A DNA stretch of 64,000 nucleotides from Peribacillus loiseleuriae (lineage in GTDB: Bacteria > Bacillota > Bacilli > Bacillales > DSM-1321). Shown here in pieces: positions 45,404 to 54,302 of the stretch. The translations under genes were made by a program, and so were the position numbers. The stretch spans positions 4,369,621 to 4,433,620 of the forward strand of contig NZ_LFZW01000001.1 of NCBI RefSeq assembly GCF_001183985.1, written 5' to 3'. The notes beneath the pieces are model-generated. The model was not told the origin of the DNA. It was given only the letters and a program-made list of their open reading frames with translations, and did no database searches. Position 1 is the first letter of the stretch; each line of letters starts with the position of its first letter.

Positions 45404-46399
45404 ATGAAACATTGGGTAAAAGCAGGATTCATGATTGTATTGACATGTTTTTTAATCCTTGCTCTTGCTGCATGTGGCAAAGAAGATTTGACAAAAGTAC
45501 GAGTCGCAGAGGTGACTCGATCTATTTTCTATGCGCCTCAGTATGTAGCAATTGAAAAGGGTTTTTTTAAAGATGAAGGACTAAACATTGACTTACAAAC
45601 GACAGCTGGCGGCGATAAAACGATGACTGCTTTATTATCGGACGGGGCGGATATTGCCCTTGTTGGATCTGAAACATCGATTTACGTGAACGCACAAGGC
45701 GCAAATGATCCAATCATAAATTTTGCGCAACTCACTCAAACTGATGGAACGTTCCTCGTGTCTCGCGAAAAAATCGATGACTTTTCTTGGGATATGCTAA
45801 AAGGGTCGACTTTCCTTGGTCAGCGTAAAGGTGGCATGCCGCAAATGGCCGGTGAGTTTGTACTTAAAAAGCACGGTATCGACCCTCACAACGATCTTAC
45901 TCTTATCCAAAACATTGATTTTGCCAACGTTGCAACAGCTTTTGCTTCAGGTACAGGTGATTATGTACAGCTATTTGAACCGACTGCCAGCCTGTTTGAA
46001 AAAGAAGGGAAAGGCCATATTGCCGCTTCATTTGGAACAGAATCTGGGCATATTCCTTACACAACATTCATGACAAAAGCTAGTTATATAAAAGATAATA
46101 GCGAAACCGTCGAGAAGTTCACGCGTGCTGTGAAAAAAGCACAGGATTGGGTACAAGAACATAACAGCACGGAAGTAGCCGAAGCGATTCAACCGTTTTT
46201 TGAAGACACCGATCTTGCATTAATTAGCACAGTTGTTGATCGCTATAAAGCACAAGGCTCATTCGCAACAGATCCTATTTTAGATGAAGAAGAATGGAAT
46301 AACTTGCAGAACATTATGGATGCAGCAGGTGAACTACCAAGTAGATTAGCTTATGAAGACTTAGTGAACACAACATTTGCAGAAAAGGTATCGAAGTAA
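45404..46399 (+). CDS. ytlA: ABC transporter substrate-binding lipoprotein YtlA
   Basis: The 331-aa protein has a signal peptide with lipobox LALAACG (Cys near 24), then an NMT1/SsuA-type binding domain: IFYAPQYVAIEKGFFKDEGL and ADIALVGSETSIY. Relatives bind thiamine precursors (ThiY), nitrate, taurine or sulfonates. It heads the ytlA-ytlC-ytlD operon, with 2 bp to ytlC. The ATG follows AGAGGAGGAATGAAAG. The ligand is unknown. Confidence 0.88.
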   Translation: MKHWVKAGFMIVLTCFLILALAACGKEDLTKVRVAEVTRSIFYAPQYVAIEKGFFKDEGLNIDLQTTAGGDKTMTALLSDGADIALVGSETSIYVNAQGANDPIINFAQLTQTDGTFLVSREKIDDFSWDMLKGSTFLGQRKGGMPQMAGEFVLKKHGIDPHNDLTLIQNIDFANVATAFASGTGDYVQLFEPTASLFEKEGKGHIAASFGTESGHIPYTTFMTKASYIKDNSETVEKFTRAVKKAQDWVQEHNSTEVAEAIQPFFEDTDLALISTVVDRYKAQGSFATDPILDEEEWNNLQNIMDAAGELPSRLAYEDLVNTTFAEKVSK

Positions 46400-46401
46400 T
46401 C

Positions 46402-47184
46402 ATGAATTTTCTAACAATCAATCACGTTGATCATACGTACTTTTCCAAGCAAACAGCAACACCGGCACTGCAAAATATTAACTTATCCATCGAGAAAGGG
46501 GAGTTCATCTCCTTTCTCGGGCCAAGTGGCTGTGGAAAAACGACCCTATTATCTATTATCGCGGGGCTGTTTCCACCAACAGCTGGCACTGTTTTGCTGG
46601 AAGGGCAGCCCGTGCTTTCAAGGGATGAGCTTTCAATAGGCTATATGCTACAGCAAGATTACTTATTTCCGTGGAAAACGATTGGGCAAAACATAACACT
46701 CGGGTTAAAGTTATTGAAACATGATAAAGAAGCTTCTCTATCAACAGCGATGAAGCTCCTTCAAGATGTTGGCTTACCTGGTGTAGAACATCAATATCCA
46801 AGGGAGTTGTCAGGTGGAATGAGGCAGCGGGCAGCGCTAGCAAGAACACTCGCCGTTGATCCAAAGATCCTGTTGCTAGACGAACCATTCTCTGCGCTCG
46901 ATTATCAAACGAAGCTTAAGCTTGAAGACCTCGTTTCTGAAACATTGAAGGCATATGGTAAAACAGCTGTGCTTGTTACACATGATATTGGCGAATCGAT
47001 TGCCATGAGCGACCGTATTTACTTGTTTGCGGCCCATCCTGGCAGAATTCACAAAGTATTTGAAGTACCTAATGAACTTAGATTGTTAACTCCTTTTCAA
47101 GCCCGTAACCATCCAAGTTACTCCTCCCTATTTCAAACGATATGGAAGGAGCTTGAGAGCCTTGAACATTCATACACTGCATAA
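46402..47184 (+). CDS. ytlC: ABC transporter ATP-binding protein YtlC
   Basis: The 260-aa ATPase has Walker [12 protein letters not shown] near residue 40, Q-loop [11 protein letters not shown], signature [16 protein letters not shown], Walker [13 protein letters not shown] and H-loop VTHDIGES. It is of the nitrate/sulfonate/thiamine-precursor type. It overlaps ytlD. Confidence 0.92.
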   Translation: MNFLTINHVDHTYFSKQTATPALQNINLSIEKGEFISFLGPSGCGKTTLLSIIAGLFPPTAGTVLLEGQPVLSRDELSIGYMLQQDYLFPWKTIGQNITLGLKLLKHDKEASLSTAMKLLQDVGLPGVEHQYPRELSGGMRQRAALARTLAVDPKILLLDEPFSALDYQTKLKLEDLVSETLKAYGKTAVLVTHDIGESIAMSDRIYLFAAHPGRIHKVFEVPNELRLLTPFQARNHPSYSSLFQTIWKELESLEHSYTA

Positions 47185-47959
47185 CCAATACAAAGCAGCA
47201 CTCGTCAAAGAGAAACGCTTGGTTCGGTTTTATCAACTCCTCATCTTCATTGCTTTTTTTTCAGGATGGGAGATCGCTTCAAGATTCAAATGGATTGATC
47301 AACTCATTTTCAGCTCACCGTCAAAGATTTGGAGCCTATTTCTTACAAAAATTAGTGATGGCACATTGGTTAACCATTTAAGCATAACCCTAGCAGAAAC
47401 AGTACTTGGATTTATCATCGGTACCTTGCTTGGGACATTGCTTGCCGCGATTCTTTGGTGGTCGCCATTTCTTTCAAGAGTTCTTGATCCCTATCTTGTC
47501 ATCTTGAATGCGATGCCAAAAGTCGCTCTTGGGCCTATCTTAATCGTAGCACTCGGGCCAGGATTCACTTCTATCATTACAATGGGAGCGATTATTTCAG
47601 TCATTATTACGACCATTGTCGTCTACACCGCATTTAAAGGTGTTGATCCGAACTATCTATTAGTGCTCCAAACATTTGGCGCCAACCGCTTTCAAACGTT
47701 TAAAGAAGCTGTACTACCCGCATCCTTTCCAACCATCATCTCGACCTTGAAAGTAAATGTTGGTCTTTCCTGGGTTGGCGTTATCGTCGGTGAATTCCTT
47801 GTTTCTTCCAAAGGACTTGGCTATTTGATTACCTATGGCTTCCAAGTATTCAATTTTAATCTTGTCCTATTGTCGCTCATGATAATTGCTGTCTGTGCCA
47901 CAGTTATGTACCAGCTTGTTGAATTACTTGAAAAAGCTCTTATTAAGAATGACCGCTGA
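47162..47959 (+). CDS. ytlD: ABC transporter permease YtlD
   Basis: The TTG at 47162 is preferred because AAGGAG lies 10 bases upstream and overlaps ytlC by 23 bases; a TTG at 47153 sits on top of that site. The 265-aa protein has six membrane segments and the EAA-type loop [20 protein letters not shown]. It completes the importer with ytlA and ytlC. Confidence 0.88.
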   Translation: MNIHTLHNQYKAALVKEKRLVRFYQLLIFIAFFSGWEIASRFKWIDQLIFSSPSKIWSLFLTKISDGTLVNHLSITLAETVLGFIIGTLLGTLLAAILWWSPFLSRVLDPYLVILNAMPKVALGPILIVALGPGFTSIITMGAIISVIITTIVVYTAFKGVDPNYLLVLQTFGANRFQTFKEAVLPASFPTIISTLKVNVGLSWVGVIVGEFLVSSKGLGYLITYGFQVFNFNLVLLSLMIIAVCATVMYQLVELLEKALIKNDR

Positions 47960-47968
47960 AATGATAAG

Positions 47969-48032
47969 GCGATATAAAAGGGTCTGACCACGCACTCCTA
48001 GTAATAGTAGTTGCGGCATCTGACCCTTAGCC
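47969..48032. repeat. Repeat family C, copy 3 (short form)
   Basis: AAAAGGGTCTGACCACGCAC and GTTGCGGCATCTGACCCTTA are inverted ends around a short AGTAATAGT centre. It fills the gap between the convergent genes ytlD and ytkD and probably terminates both. Confidence 0.72.
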
Positions 48033-48515
48033 TTATTGATATGATTTACAATCTGGTAGAATCTGTCTTAGTCGATCTATACTTAACGGAATAACCTCAT
48101 CTCGCATAATAAAGCTATAACGAGAGTCCGTTTTTAGATGATCTGGAAGTTTATCCAATAATACCGGTCCTTCCGTTTCCAGATAATCGTCCTTTCTAAC
48201 TAGCTCAGTAAGTTCCGCAAAGTAAATCGATTTAATGAAAGGGCCGCTTACCGCGTGCACGCGATATTGTCCAAGATAAAGCAATTTGTCTACCTTCCCA
48301 CCTGTCTCCTCGTACACCTCACGCACTGCTGCCTCCTCAATCGTTTCTCCTTTTTCCCGCTTCCCACCTGGAAATTCAAGTCCCCTCACCTTATGTCGTG
48401 TTACAACCCATCGCCCATTCCAACACGTTAAAACAAGCACATGCCAAGCATCACCAAATTCATCTTTACTTGAAAAGTCAACTTGATGTCCATTATTATC
48501 AAAAAATGTTTTCAT
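48033..48515 (-). CDS. ytkD: Nudix hydrolase YtkD
   Basis: The 160-aa protein has the full Nudix box, GGKREKGETIEEAAVREVYE followed by ETGG (residues 51-74). YtkD in B. subtilis is a nucleoside triphosphatase that removes 8-oxo-dGTP. Its position after ytlACD matches that genome. It converges on ytlD. Confidence 0.88.
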   Translation of the reverse strand: MKTFFDNNGHQVDFSSKDEFGDAWHVLVLTCWNGRWVVTRHKVRGLEFPGGKREKGETIEEAAVREVYEETGGKVDKLLYLGQYRVHAVSGPFIKSIYFAELTELVRKDDYLETEGPVLLDKLPDHLKTDSRYSFIMRDEVIPLSIDRLRQILPDCKSYQ

Positions 48516-48629
48516 ACTTTCTCCCTATTTTCTACCTAAATATTTAGGCTGAAAGGTTTATTTAAATAAAAAAAATGTCAAATCAACAATTTTTCCCTTT
48601 TTTATTATATTATGTATGTGTATGTATGT

Positions 48630-48772
48630 GTTCAAAAAGAAGGATAAAAAAGAGCCATGAAGTTCGAGGAGCGACAGCCTTGAGAACCCGGAGCGTATAG
48701 AGTAATACGTGGAGACCGGAGAGACAGAACAATAAAGAAATTCAATAGCAATTTTCACCGGATTTTTTGAAC
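48630..48772 (+). repeat. Repeat family A, copy 2
   Basis: GTTCAAAAAGAAGGATAAAA at the left and TTTTTTGAAC at the right are the same inverted ends as copy A1. The interior GAAGTTCGAGGAGCGAC and GTGGAGACCGGAGAGACAGA blocks match as well. The conservation extends a few bases beyond each end (GTATGTG left, AACTTCT right). It lies just upstream of the lipoprotein gene and may carry part of its leader. Confidence 0.8.
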
Positions 48773-48805
48773 AACTTCTATCATAGTTATAAAGGAGTCG
48801 ATGTA

Positions 48806-49675
48806 ATGAAGCTAAAATCATTAGCTTTGCCCCTCTTCGCACTAGTATTACTCTTAAGTGCCTGTGGCCAAAAAGCTACACAGGTTTCGGAAAATGGAAA
48901 TTCCGAAGCCAAAATAAAAACTGAAAAACCTGTGCAAAAAGAAGAATCCCTTACTCTTGAGAAAGTTTTTGAAAAAACTATTACAGCAAGTAAAGATCTA
49001 AAGAGCTTAACTCTAAAAATGGAAAATGAACAAACCATTACTTCGAGTAGTAATTCAGAACCAACAGCTATGACTTCAACCATTGACATGGATCTAATCC
49101 AAGACCCACTCTCTCTCTATCAAGTCATGACCATGAATATACCTGGTGAAGATGCAATAAAAACAGAGAGTTATTTCACCAAACAAGGATTCTTTATGTA
49201 TGAACCAGCACAAGGAGCATGGATGAAACTTCCTGACGAAATGTCCACAGAACTTCTTAAAGCAACAGAACAACAAGGCGATCCTGCTACCGAGTTAAAA
49301 AAAATGCAAGAATTTATCGAAGACTTCACATTTGAACAAGACAATTCTTCTTATATTTTAACATTAAATGCTTCCGCTGAAAAATTCAATGCGTTTATGC
49401 AAGAACAGCTTGCGCAAAGCTTCGGCCAAAGCGCAGGCTTTGATTTACAAAGTGTTGACGTTAGCGGATTAAAGTACTCATACACGATTGACAAAAAAAC
49501 CTTCTACCCAACCGCAATGACCGTTGATATATCATTCAAAACTGTTGAAGGCAGTGAAGAAGTGACACTTGAGCAAAAAACGAATGCAACCTTCAGTAAT
49601 TATAACGGCGTGAATGAAATTACGATCCCAGAAGAAGTGATTAAATCCGCACAAGAAATTGAACTACCGCACTAA
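48806..49675 (+). CDS. DUF6612-type lipoprotein
   Basis: The ATG at 48806 follows AAAGGAG and gives 289 aa. The signal peptide ends in lipobox LLLSACG (Cys near 19). A LolA/LppX-like fold is suggested by KDLKSLTLKMENEQTI, GFFMYEPAQGAWMKLPDEMS and YSYTIDKKTFYPTAMTVDIS. Members are surface lipoproteins of unknown function. It lies between a repeat A and a repeat C copy. Confidence 0.83.
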   Translation: MKLKSLALPLFALVLLLSACGQKATQVSENGNSEAKIKTEKPVQKEESLTLEKVFEKTITASKDLKSLTLKMENEQTITSSSNSEPTAMTSTIDMDLIQDPLSLYQVMTMNIPGEDAIKTESYFTKQGFFMYEPAQGAWMKLPDEMSTELLKATEQQGDPATELKKMQEFIEDFTFEQDNSSYILTLNASAEKFNAFMQEQLAQSFGQSAGFDLQSVDVSGLKYSYTIDKKTFYPTAMTVDISFKTVEGSEEVTLEQKTNATFSNYNGVNEITIPEEVIKSAQEIELPH

Positions 49676-49689
49676 TTTGATAGGATTTC

Positions 49690-49772
49690 TAAAAGAGGGT
49701 CAGACCTCGCACTCAATAAACAGCATCGATGTAACTGCTTGTTGTTGTAGCGTGGTCTGGCCCTTGTCTTAT
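49690..49772. repeat. Repeat family C, copy 4
   Basis: AAAAGAGGGTCAGACCTCGC and TAGCGTGGTCTGGCCCTTGT are its inverted ends, with a GTTGTTGTAG centre. It lies between convergent genes. Confidence 0.75.
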
Positions 49773-49904
49773 AAAAATCTCACCTGTTTTGCAATTGGAT
49801 TGATTCTTATTTTTGGATCAACATTTGGGTAACGAAGGCTAAATTTTGGCTATAGCCCCCTGCCTCGAATGCAAATTCCTTGATTGGAATTTTAACTAGA
49901 ATAT

Positions 49905-50249
49905 CTAATAATCCTCCCCTGTTTCTCTAGGCATCGACGATAATATCTCCATATTTTCAATATGATTTCTAGCCTCGGCATTTCCAAGCTTATAAATCAA
50001 TTCGTACACCTGGTGAAGCGTCTTATCATATGCATCATTTCCTGGATCATGATGATACTCTAGAAATGGGATGTGTGCACGGTAAAAGTTCCCAATATCT
50101 GTTGAATAATTTTGATCAAAATATTCACGAAGCTGTTTGATTTCATCATCATTTGCTTCAATTTTATAATTCCAAGGTGAACTTTCACTATCCTGAAAGA
50201 TTTGTCCATTCGGCAACCAAACATAATAAGTCTTCCGATTCTCGGCCAA
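49905..50249 (-). CDS. Conserved hypothetical protein, 114 aa
   Basis: The soluble acidic protein contains YYVWLPNGQIFQDSE, QLREYFDQNY, FYRAHIPFLEYHHDPGNDAY and HQVYELIYKLG. Bacillus relatives are often labelled hydrolase/acyltransferase without proof. No catalytic motif is apparent. The start is preceded by GGGGGGATTG. Confidence 0.72.
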   Translation of the reverse strand: MAENRKTYYVWLPNGQIFQDSESSPWNYKIEANDDEIKQLREYFDQNYSTDIGNFYRAHIPFLEYHHDPGNDAYDKTLHQVYELIYKLGNAEARNHIENMEILSSMPRETGEDY

Positions 50250-50413
50250 TGCAATCCCCCCTACTATTATTATTTTCTCTTACCCCACCATGCTTCATAC
50301 TTCATTTAAGCTTCCATTAAATACAATTCACGTGTAAAATAATTGAGTAAGTATCTTTCTTTAGGTGTAACATATAATAAATACGATTTAATAACTGATA
50401 AAGAGGTGAAAAG

Positions 50414-50671
50414 ATGAAACTCATCGAGGATTTGTACAACCTATACCGTGATAAATTGTCTGGGGATGAAGAAGATATTGATATGCTAACTTTTGCCGTC
50501 CTTGAACAACTTGATCGGAAAGAGATATTCAACTTACTTGAAGAAATGGACGATCAGGAAATTAATAACCTCCTTGGTATTTACATTATTGAATCACTTA
50601 AAGGAAAATTTGCACATGATAGCATGAATAACCCAAAGCTTTCCCACTACAACCCTCGTAATTTTCATTGA
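50414..50671 (+). CDS. DUF6154 small protein
   Basis: The 85-aa acidic helical protein starts MKLIEDLYNLYRDKLSGDEE and continues LEQLDRKEIFNLLEEMD, the pattern of DUF6154 proteins of Bacilli. The ATG follows AAAGAGGTGAAAAG. Unknown function. Confidence 0.75.
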   Translation: MKLIEDLYNLYRDKLSGDEEDIDMLTFAVLEQLDRKEIFNLLEEMDDQEINNLLGIYIIESLKGKFAHDSMNNPKLSHYNPRNFH

Positions 50672-50745
50672 TTACGTTCTTACATAACCTAAGCCTTCAT
50701 ACGAACTGTGGAGGCTTTTACATATTCGCTCTTTCTTAAGAGACC

Positions 50746-50780
50746 GAAAAAAGCCCCAACCTTTATGAGGCGGGACTCCA
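50746..50780 (-). terminator. dps terminator
   Basis: On the minus strand GGAGTCCCGCC and GGTTGGGGCTTTTTTC form an imperfect stem with a T run, just beyond the dps stop. Confidence 0.6.
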
Positions 50781-50790
50781 AAAAAATTTA

Positions 50791-51276
50791 TTATTTCTTC
50801 AAATACGCTCGTAGCATCCATGTATGTTTATCTAAGCTTTTTTGGATGCCCACAAACATGTCACCTGTCACTTGGTCCATGTTTTCTTCTGCCAATTTAA
50901 TGGCTTTCGAATATTCTTGTGACAATTGCTCAAAATCACTAATCGTTGTTTGTATCATCGTTTCTGTTTTTTCTTTTCCGGTCGCTTCTTTAATCGTTGC
51001 TATATCAAGTTGTTCCTTAAGCGTCGCTACAGGCTTTGCACCTATTGCAAGTAATCTTTCCGCAAGCTCGTCCATATGTGCTGTAACTTCGTCGTATAAT
51101 TCTTCCAATTTCACATGCAGAGAGAAGAAATGTGGACCGTCTACGTACCAGTGATAATTATGCAATTTTGTATATAACACACTTAAGTTTGCGATTTCTT
51201 GATTTACCAGTTCGACCAATTGGTCCACTTTACGGTTTTCACCTTGTTTATATTCAACAATATTATTTTTTGCCAT
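50791..51276 (-). CDS. dps: Dps-family ferritin-like DNA-protection protein
   Basis: The ATG at 51276 (GGAGGGTGATAACG upstream) gives 161 aa; a longer upstream frame is not used. Ferroxidase-site residues are in LHNYHWYVDGPHFFSLHVKL and EELYDEVTAHMDELAERLLA. It forms a 12-mer that oxidises and stores iron and protects DNA. Dps genes lie at this place in B. subtilis. Confidence 0.93.
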   Translation of the reverse strand: MAKNNIVEYKQGENRKVDQLVELVNQEIANLSVLYTKLHNYHWYVDGPHFFSLHVKLEELYDEVTAHMDELAERLLAIGAKPVATLKEQLDIATIKEATGKEKTETMIQTTISDFEQLSQEYSKAIKLAEENMDQVTGDMFVGIQKSLDKHTWMLRAYLKK

Positions 51277-51409
51277 CGTTATCACCCTCCTATTAACTAT
51301 AATTCCCTCTCTACTTAAGTTAAAACATGTATTTTTTCCTAATGAGCCAAGGTTTAATGTAGGATTTTCCTGTATAATAAAAGTAAAATACTTGTAAAGG
51401 AGTATACAG

Positions 51410-51568
51410 GTGAAAACGATTATAATTATTAGCATTATTATTGTCCTTGTAATCTTAGCGCTATCTGTTTTTACCATTAATAAAGGATACGATTATAAAC
51501 ATACAATTGATCCATCACCAGATCCCGATGAGAATAAAGCAAACAAAACTTCAAATGACAAGCAATAA
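51410..51568 (+). CDS. ytzI: Small membrane protein YtzI
   Basis: The GTG at 51410 follows AAAGGAGTATACAG. The 52-aa product has one membrane helix (residues 2-22) then FTINKGYDYKHTIDPSPDPD and a lysine-rich tail, as in B. subtilis YtzI, and has the same neighbours (dps, luxS). A TATAAT at 51373-51378 is a probable -10 box. Confidence 0.78.
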   Translation: MKTIIIISIIIVLVILALSVFTINKGYDYKHTIDPSPDPDENKANKTSNDKQ

Positions 51569-51572
51569 GAAA

Positions 51573-51668
51573 AGAGCGTCTCAAAAGCATAGGGTCAGAA
51601 CCCGCAACAACTAAATGCAGTATAAACACATACTGTATAGTGCGAGGTCTGACCCTTATGAGATACCC
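51573..51668. repeat. Repeat family C, copy 2
   Basis: GCGTCTCAAAAGCATAGGGT at the left and GGTCTGACCCTTATGAGATA at the right are inverted ends. The interior is very similar to copy C1 (CCCGCAACAACTAAATGCAG). It lies between the convergent ytzI and luxS. Confidence 0.82.
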
Positions 51669-51735
51669 TTTTCTTCTTTTCTTCTTTTCTTCTTTTCATC
51701 GTTTTAGTTTTAGATCAGATGCTCATGGATGTCTT

Positions 51736-52209
51736 TTAACCAAAAACTTTATGAAGATCCTCTTTACTTTGTGATAACCAGAAATTCATTAATTTCTTCG
51801 CGCCTTCTAGGTCATGAAGTTTCGCTTGACCGCATTGTTTTTCATTTGCTGCAGGAATTTCTGTAATTTGTACAGCATCCTTCATTGTGTCTTCAAGTAC
51901 ATCAATGATCTCAGTAACAGTCGGGTCTCCGCTTACGACTAGGTAGTACCCAGTCTGGCAACCCATTGGCGAAATATCGATAATATCGAAGTGATCATAT
52001 TTCTCTGAATGCTCACGAAGATTGAAGGCAAGCAAATGCTCTAACGTATGAATCACATCCGGCTTCATTGCCTGTTTATTGGGCTGGCAAAAACGAATGT
52101 CAAATTTATTGACTACTCCATCTGTCCCTACTTTATGTACCCCACAGTGACGTACATAAGGTGCTTTCACGGCATTATGATCTAATTCAAAGCTCTCTAC
52201 TGAAGGCAT
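51736..52209 (-). CDS. luxS: S-ribosylhomocysteine lyase
   Basis: The 157-aa metalloenzyme has the HTLEH zinc motif (His54, Glu57, His58), the catalytic Cys84 in [11 protein letters not shown], and the later CGQAKLHDL cysteine ligand. It cleaves S-ribosylhomocysteine to homocysteine and the AI-2 precursor, linking to SAM turnover (metK is in the same window). The ATG follows an AGAGGAGTG site. Confidence 0.97.
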   Translation of the reverse strand: MPSVESFELDHNAVKAPYVRHCGVHKVGTDGVVNKFDIRFCQPNKQAMKPDVIHTLEHLLAFNLREHSEKYDHFDIIDISPMGCQTGYYLVVSGDPTVTEIIDVLEDTMKDAVQITEIPAANEKQCGQAKLHDLEGAKKLMNFWLSQSKEDLHKVFG

Positions 52210-52372
52210 TGTATCACTCCTCTTCCCATTTATATGTATATACTACATCTAATCCCGATTTATTTCATCTATTTAAACTGAATTAGAAGGAAAATGATTT
52301 CCAGCATCTTTTTGAATGAAAATATGATATATTGTTACCAATATATATTCTATAGAATGAAGGCTGATTCTT

Positions 52373-52609
52373 ATGTTAAAAAAAATATTAATTTTCGGAA
52401 TCCAATTTTACCAAAAGATTATTTCTCCTTTAAAACCACCTACCTGCCGCTTCTATCCTACATGCTCACATTACGGATTAGAAGCAATTAAACGGTTCGG
52501 CCCCATTAAAGGTAGCTGGCTTACCATAAGAAGAATCTCTAAATGCCATCCATTTCACCCAGGCGGCATTGACCCAGTTCCTGATAAACCTTGCAAACAT
52601 CGACCTTAA
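52373..52609 (+). CDS. yidD: Membrane protein insertion efficiency factor YidD
   Basis: The 78-aa protein contains [20 protein letters not shown] and [16 protein letters not shown], the YidD signature with its three conserved cysteines and an N-terminal amphipathic helix. B. subtilis calls it ytjA and places it next to luxS. It assists insertion of membrane proteins. The ribosome site GAAGG is weak. Confidence 0.93.
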   Translation: MLKKILIFGIQFYQKIISPLKPPTCRFYPTCSHYGLEAIKRFGPIKGSWLTIRRISKCHPFHPGGIDPVPDKPCKHRP

Positions 52610-52657
52610 AATTTTTTTCTTGCACTTTTAGCTTAATTAAGGTACGATACATAAGTC

Positions 52658-52712
52658 AAATCGTAATGATTTCGTTTATATCCATTTTTATTAAACCGTA
52701 ATGGTTTCGTTT
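52658..52712 (+). promoter_or_regulatory. Two Zur boxes upstream of the zinc-binding lipoprotein
   Basis: AAATCGTAATGATTTCGTTT (52658-52677) and AAACCGTAATGGTTTCGTTT (52693-52712) both resemble the Bacillus Zur box AAATCGTAATnATTACGATTT. They are spaced 35 bases apart, between a putative -35 region and the start codon, so zinc-loaded Zur should repress the gene. Confidence 0.75.
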
Positions 52713-52746
52713 AATGAACAAAAACTGATAGTGGGGAGAAAGAAAA

Positions 52747-53730
52747 ATGAAAAAACAGCTAAGTATCGCAATCTTATTTATATTTGCCACCTTTTTGGCT
52801 GGCTGTAGTTCAGCGACTACTAAGCAAGAGGCACAAACAGATGATGGCAAAGAAAAGTTAATGGTTTACACAACTGTCTATGCCCTAGAGGATTTTACTA
52901 AAAAAATTGGTGGCGATTTTGTAGACGTAAAAACGGTCTATCCACCAGGAACAGACGAACATAGCTTTGAACCATCTCAAAAGGATATCATTGGAATGGC
53001 ACAATCTGATCTCTTTTTCTACATTGGACATAACTTAGAAGGCTTTGTCAATAAGTCGAAATCGATTCTTGAAGATGAAGGCACAAAAGTTGTCGCAGTA
53101 GGTGAAAAAGTCGAAATAGCGCATGATGATGAAGCTACTACTGAAGAACATAGTCATGAGCATGAGCACGACGGTGAAGCTGCTACTGAGGAACATGAGC
53201 ATGATCATGGTGGCGTAGATCCACATCTTTGGATTGATCCTGTCTATGCTGCACAAATGGCTGAAATTATTAAAGATGAGCTTTCTGAAAAAATGCCTGC
53301 CAAAGCAGATTACTTCCAAAAACAATATGAAGCATTATCAACAAAATTAACAAATTTAGATAGTCAATTTTCTGAAACGATCTCTACAGCAAAAACAAAG
53401 AAACTTATCGTATCACATGCAGCCTACGGCTATTGGGAAAAGCGTTACGGTCTTGAACAAATCAGCGTATCTGGCATTTCAGCAAGTGAACCTTCACAAA
53501 AACAACTGGAAAACATCGTGAAAACTGCAAAAGACAATGGAATTCAATACATCATTTATGAACAAAACATCTCATCCAAGCTAACAAAAATTATCCAAGA
53601 TGAACTTGGAGCAAAATCATTGCAGCTCCATAATTTATCTGTACTCACTGACAATGATATCAGCAACAAAGAAGATTATTTCAGCATAATGGATAAAAAC
53701 CTTGAAACGTTAAAAACAGCTTTAAACTAA
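52747..53730 (+). CDS. adcA: Zinc ABC transporter substrate-binding lipoprotein (AdcA/ZnuA)
   Basis: The 327-aa protein has a lipobox FLAGCS (Cys near 20), the cluster A-I metal-binding domain (VYPPGTDEHSFEPSQKDI with first His; VDPHLWIDP with another; SHAAYGYWEKRYGL; YEQN), and a His/Glu/Asp-rich loop at about residues 130-155 with repeated HEHEH. It captures zinc outside the cell. No ABC permease or ATPase is adjacent; an IS1595 element follows, so partners are elsewhere or lost. Confidence 0.93.
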   Translation: MKKQLSIAILFIFATFLAGCSSATTKQEAQTDDGKEKLMVYTTVYALEDFTKKIGGDFVDVKTVYPPGTDEHSFEPSQKDIIGMAQSDLFFYIGHNLEGFVNKSKSILEDEGTKVVAVGEKVEIAHDDEATTEEHSHEHEHDGEAATEEHEHDHGGVDPHLWIDPVYAAQMAEIIKDELSEKMPAKADYFQKQYEALSTKLTNLDSQFSETISTAKTKKLIVSHAAYGYWEKRYGLEQISVSGISASEPSQKQLENIVKTAKDNGIQYIIYEQNISSKLTKIIQDELGAKSLQLHNLSVLTDNDISNKEDYFSIMDKNLETLKTALN

Positions 53731-53736
53731 ATGGAA

Positions 53737-53852
53737 AAGGATGTCCGTTCTTTCCTCATAACTACTACATACAGTTTAAAAGAAGTGTAAGTGACACGAT
53801 ACACTGTATGATGAGTGCGAGGTTAGACCATTGGGGCATCCTTTTTATTTTT
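53737..53852. repeat. Repeat family C, copy 5 (cut by IS1595)
   Basis: AAAAGGATGTCC at the left and GGGGCATCCTTTTTATTTTT at the right are inverted ends, with GAGTGCGAGGTTAGACCA inside as in the other copies. It would terminate adcA. The IS1595 element is inserted exactly at its right T tract. Confidence 0.68.
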
Positions 53853-54029
53853 GGCTATGTTAAAGGTAAAGGTTGATTTATAGTGAAATGGTATGGTGAC
53901 ACATACCCTACATCTGTTTAAAGTAAATCCACTTTAACTGGATATTTATGTTAAAATGAGAACAAGTTTGTGAAGGTTTACACTTAAACTAACGCCGCAG
54001 GTTAGTTCAATAAGAAAAGAGGGAGAATA

Positions 54030-54200
54030 ATGCGTTCTACTAAAATAATGTTACTTGGCATTGCAATAATGATTTTAGGTTTCTGGATACAAGAATATGG
54101 TGGAATATTGCGTGGTGATAAAGAGTTCTTTATTGTAACTGGTGGATTTGTAGTTACGTTAATCGGATTATTTCTAAAGGATAAGTCTGAAAAAGTATAG
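54030..54200 (+). CDS. Passenger small membrane protein within IS1595, 56 aa
   Basis: An ATG after AAAAGAGGGAGAATA opens a 56-codon frame, MRSTKIMLLGIAIMILGFWI then QEYGGILRGDKEFFIVTGGF. Two membrane segments (about 5-20 and 33-50) flank a short charged loop. It lies inside the inverted repeats and so travels with the element. IS1595 elements are known to carry passenger genes. Its function is unknown. Confidence 0.7.
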   Translation: MRSTKIMLLGIAIMILGFWIQEYGGILRGDKEFFIVTGGFVVTLIGLFLKDKSEKV

Positions 54201-54302
54201 ATAAAGTGCTCAATTAACGGGTACTTTAGTAAAAAGTGGACATTAAAATGCAATGGGCTTGGAGATACATTTTCCTTGCTCATTTTTATGTGCACTTTTT
54301 AT

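Noticed and set aside
47969-53852. Possible CRISPR array from recurrent hairpins in the 48-54 kb region
   Set aside because: The copies are kilobases apart, vary in length and lie singly at gene ends; there are no regular spacers and no cas genes.
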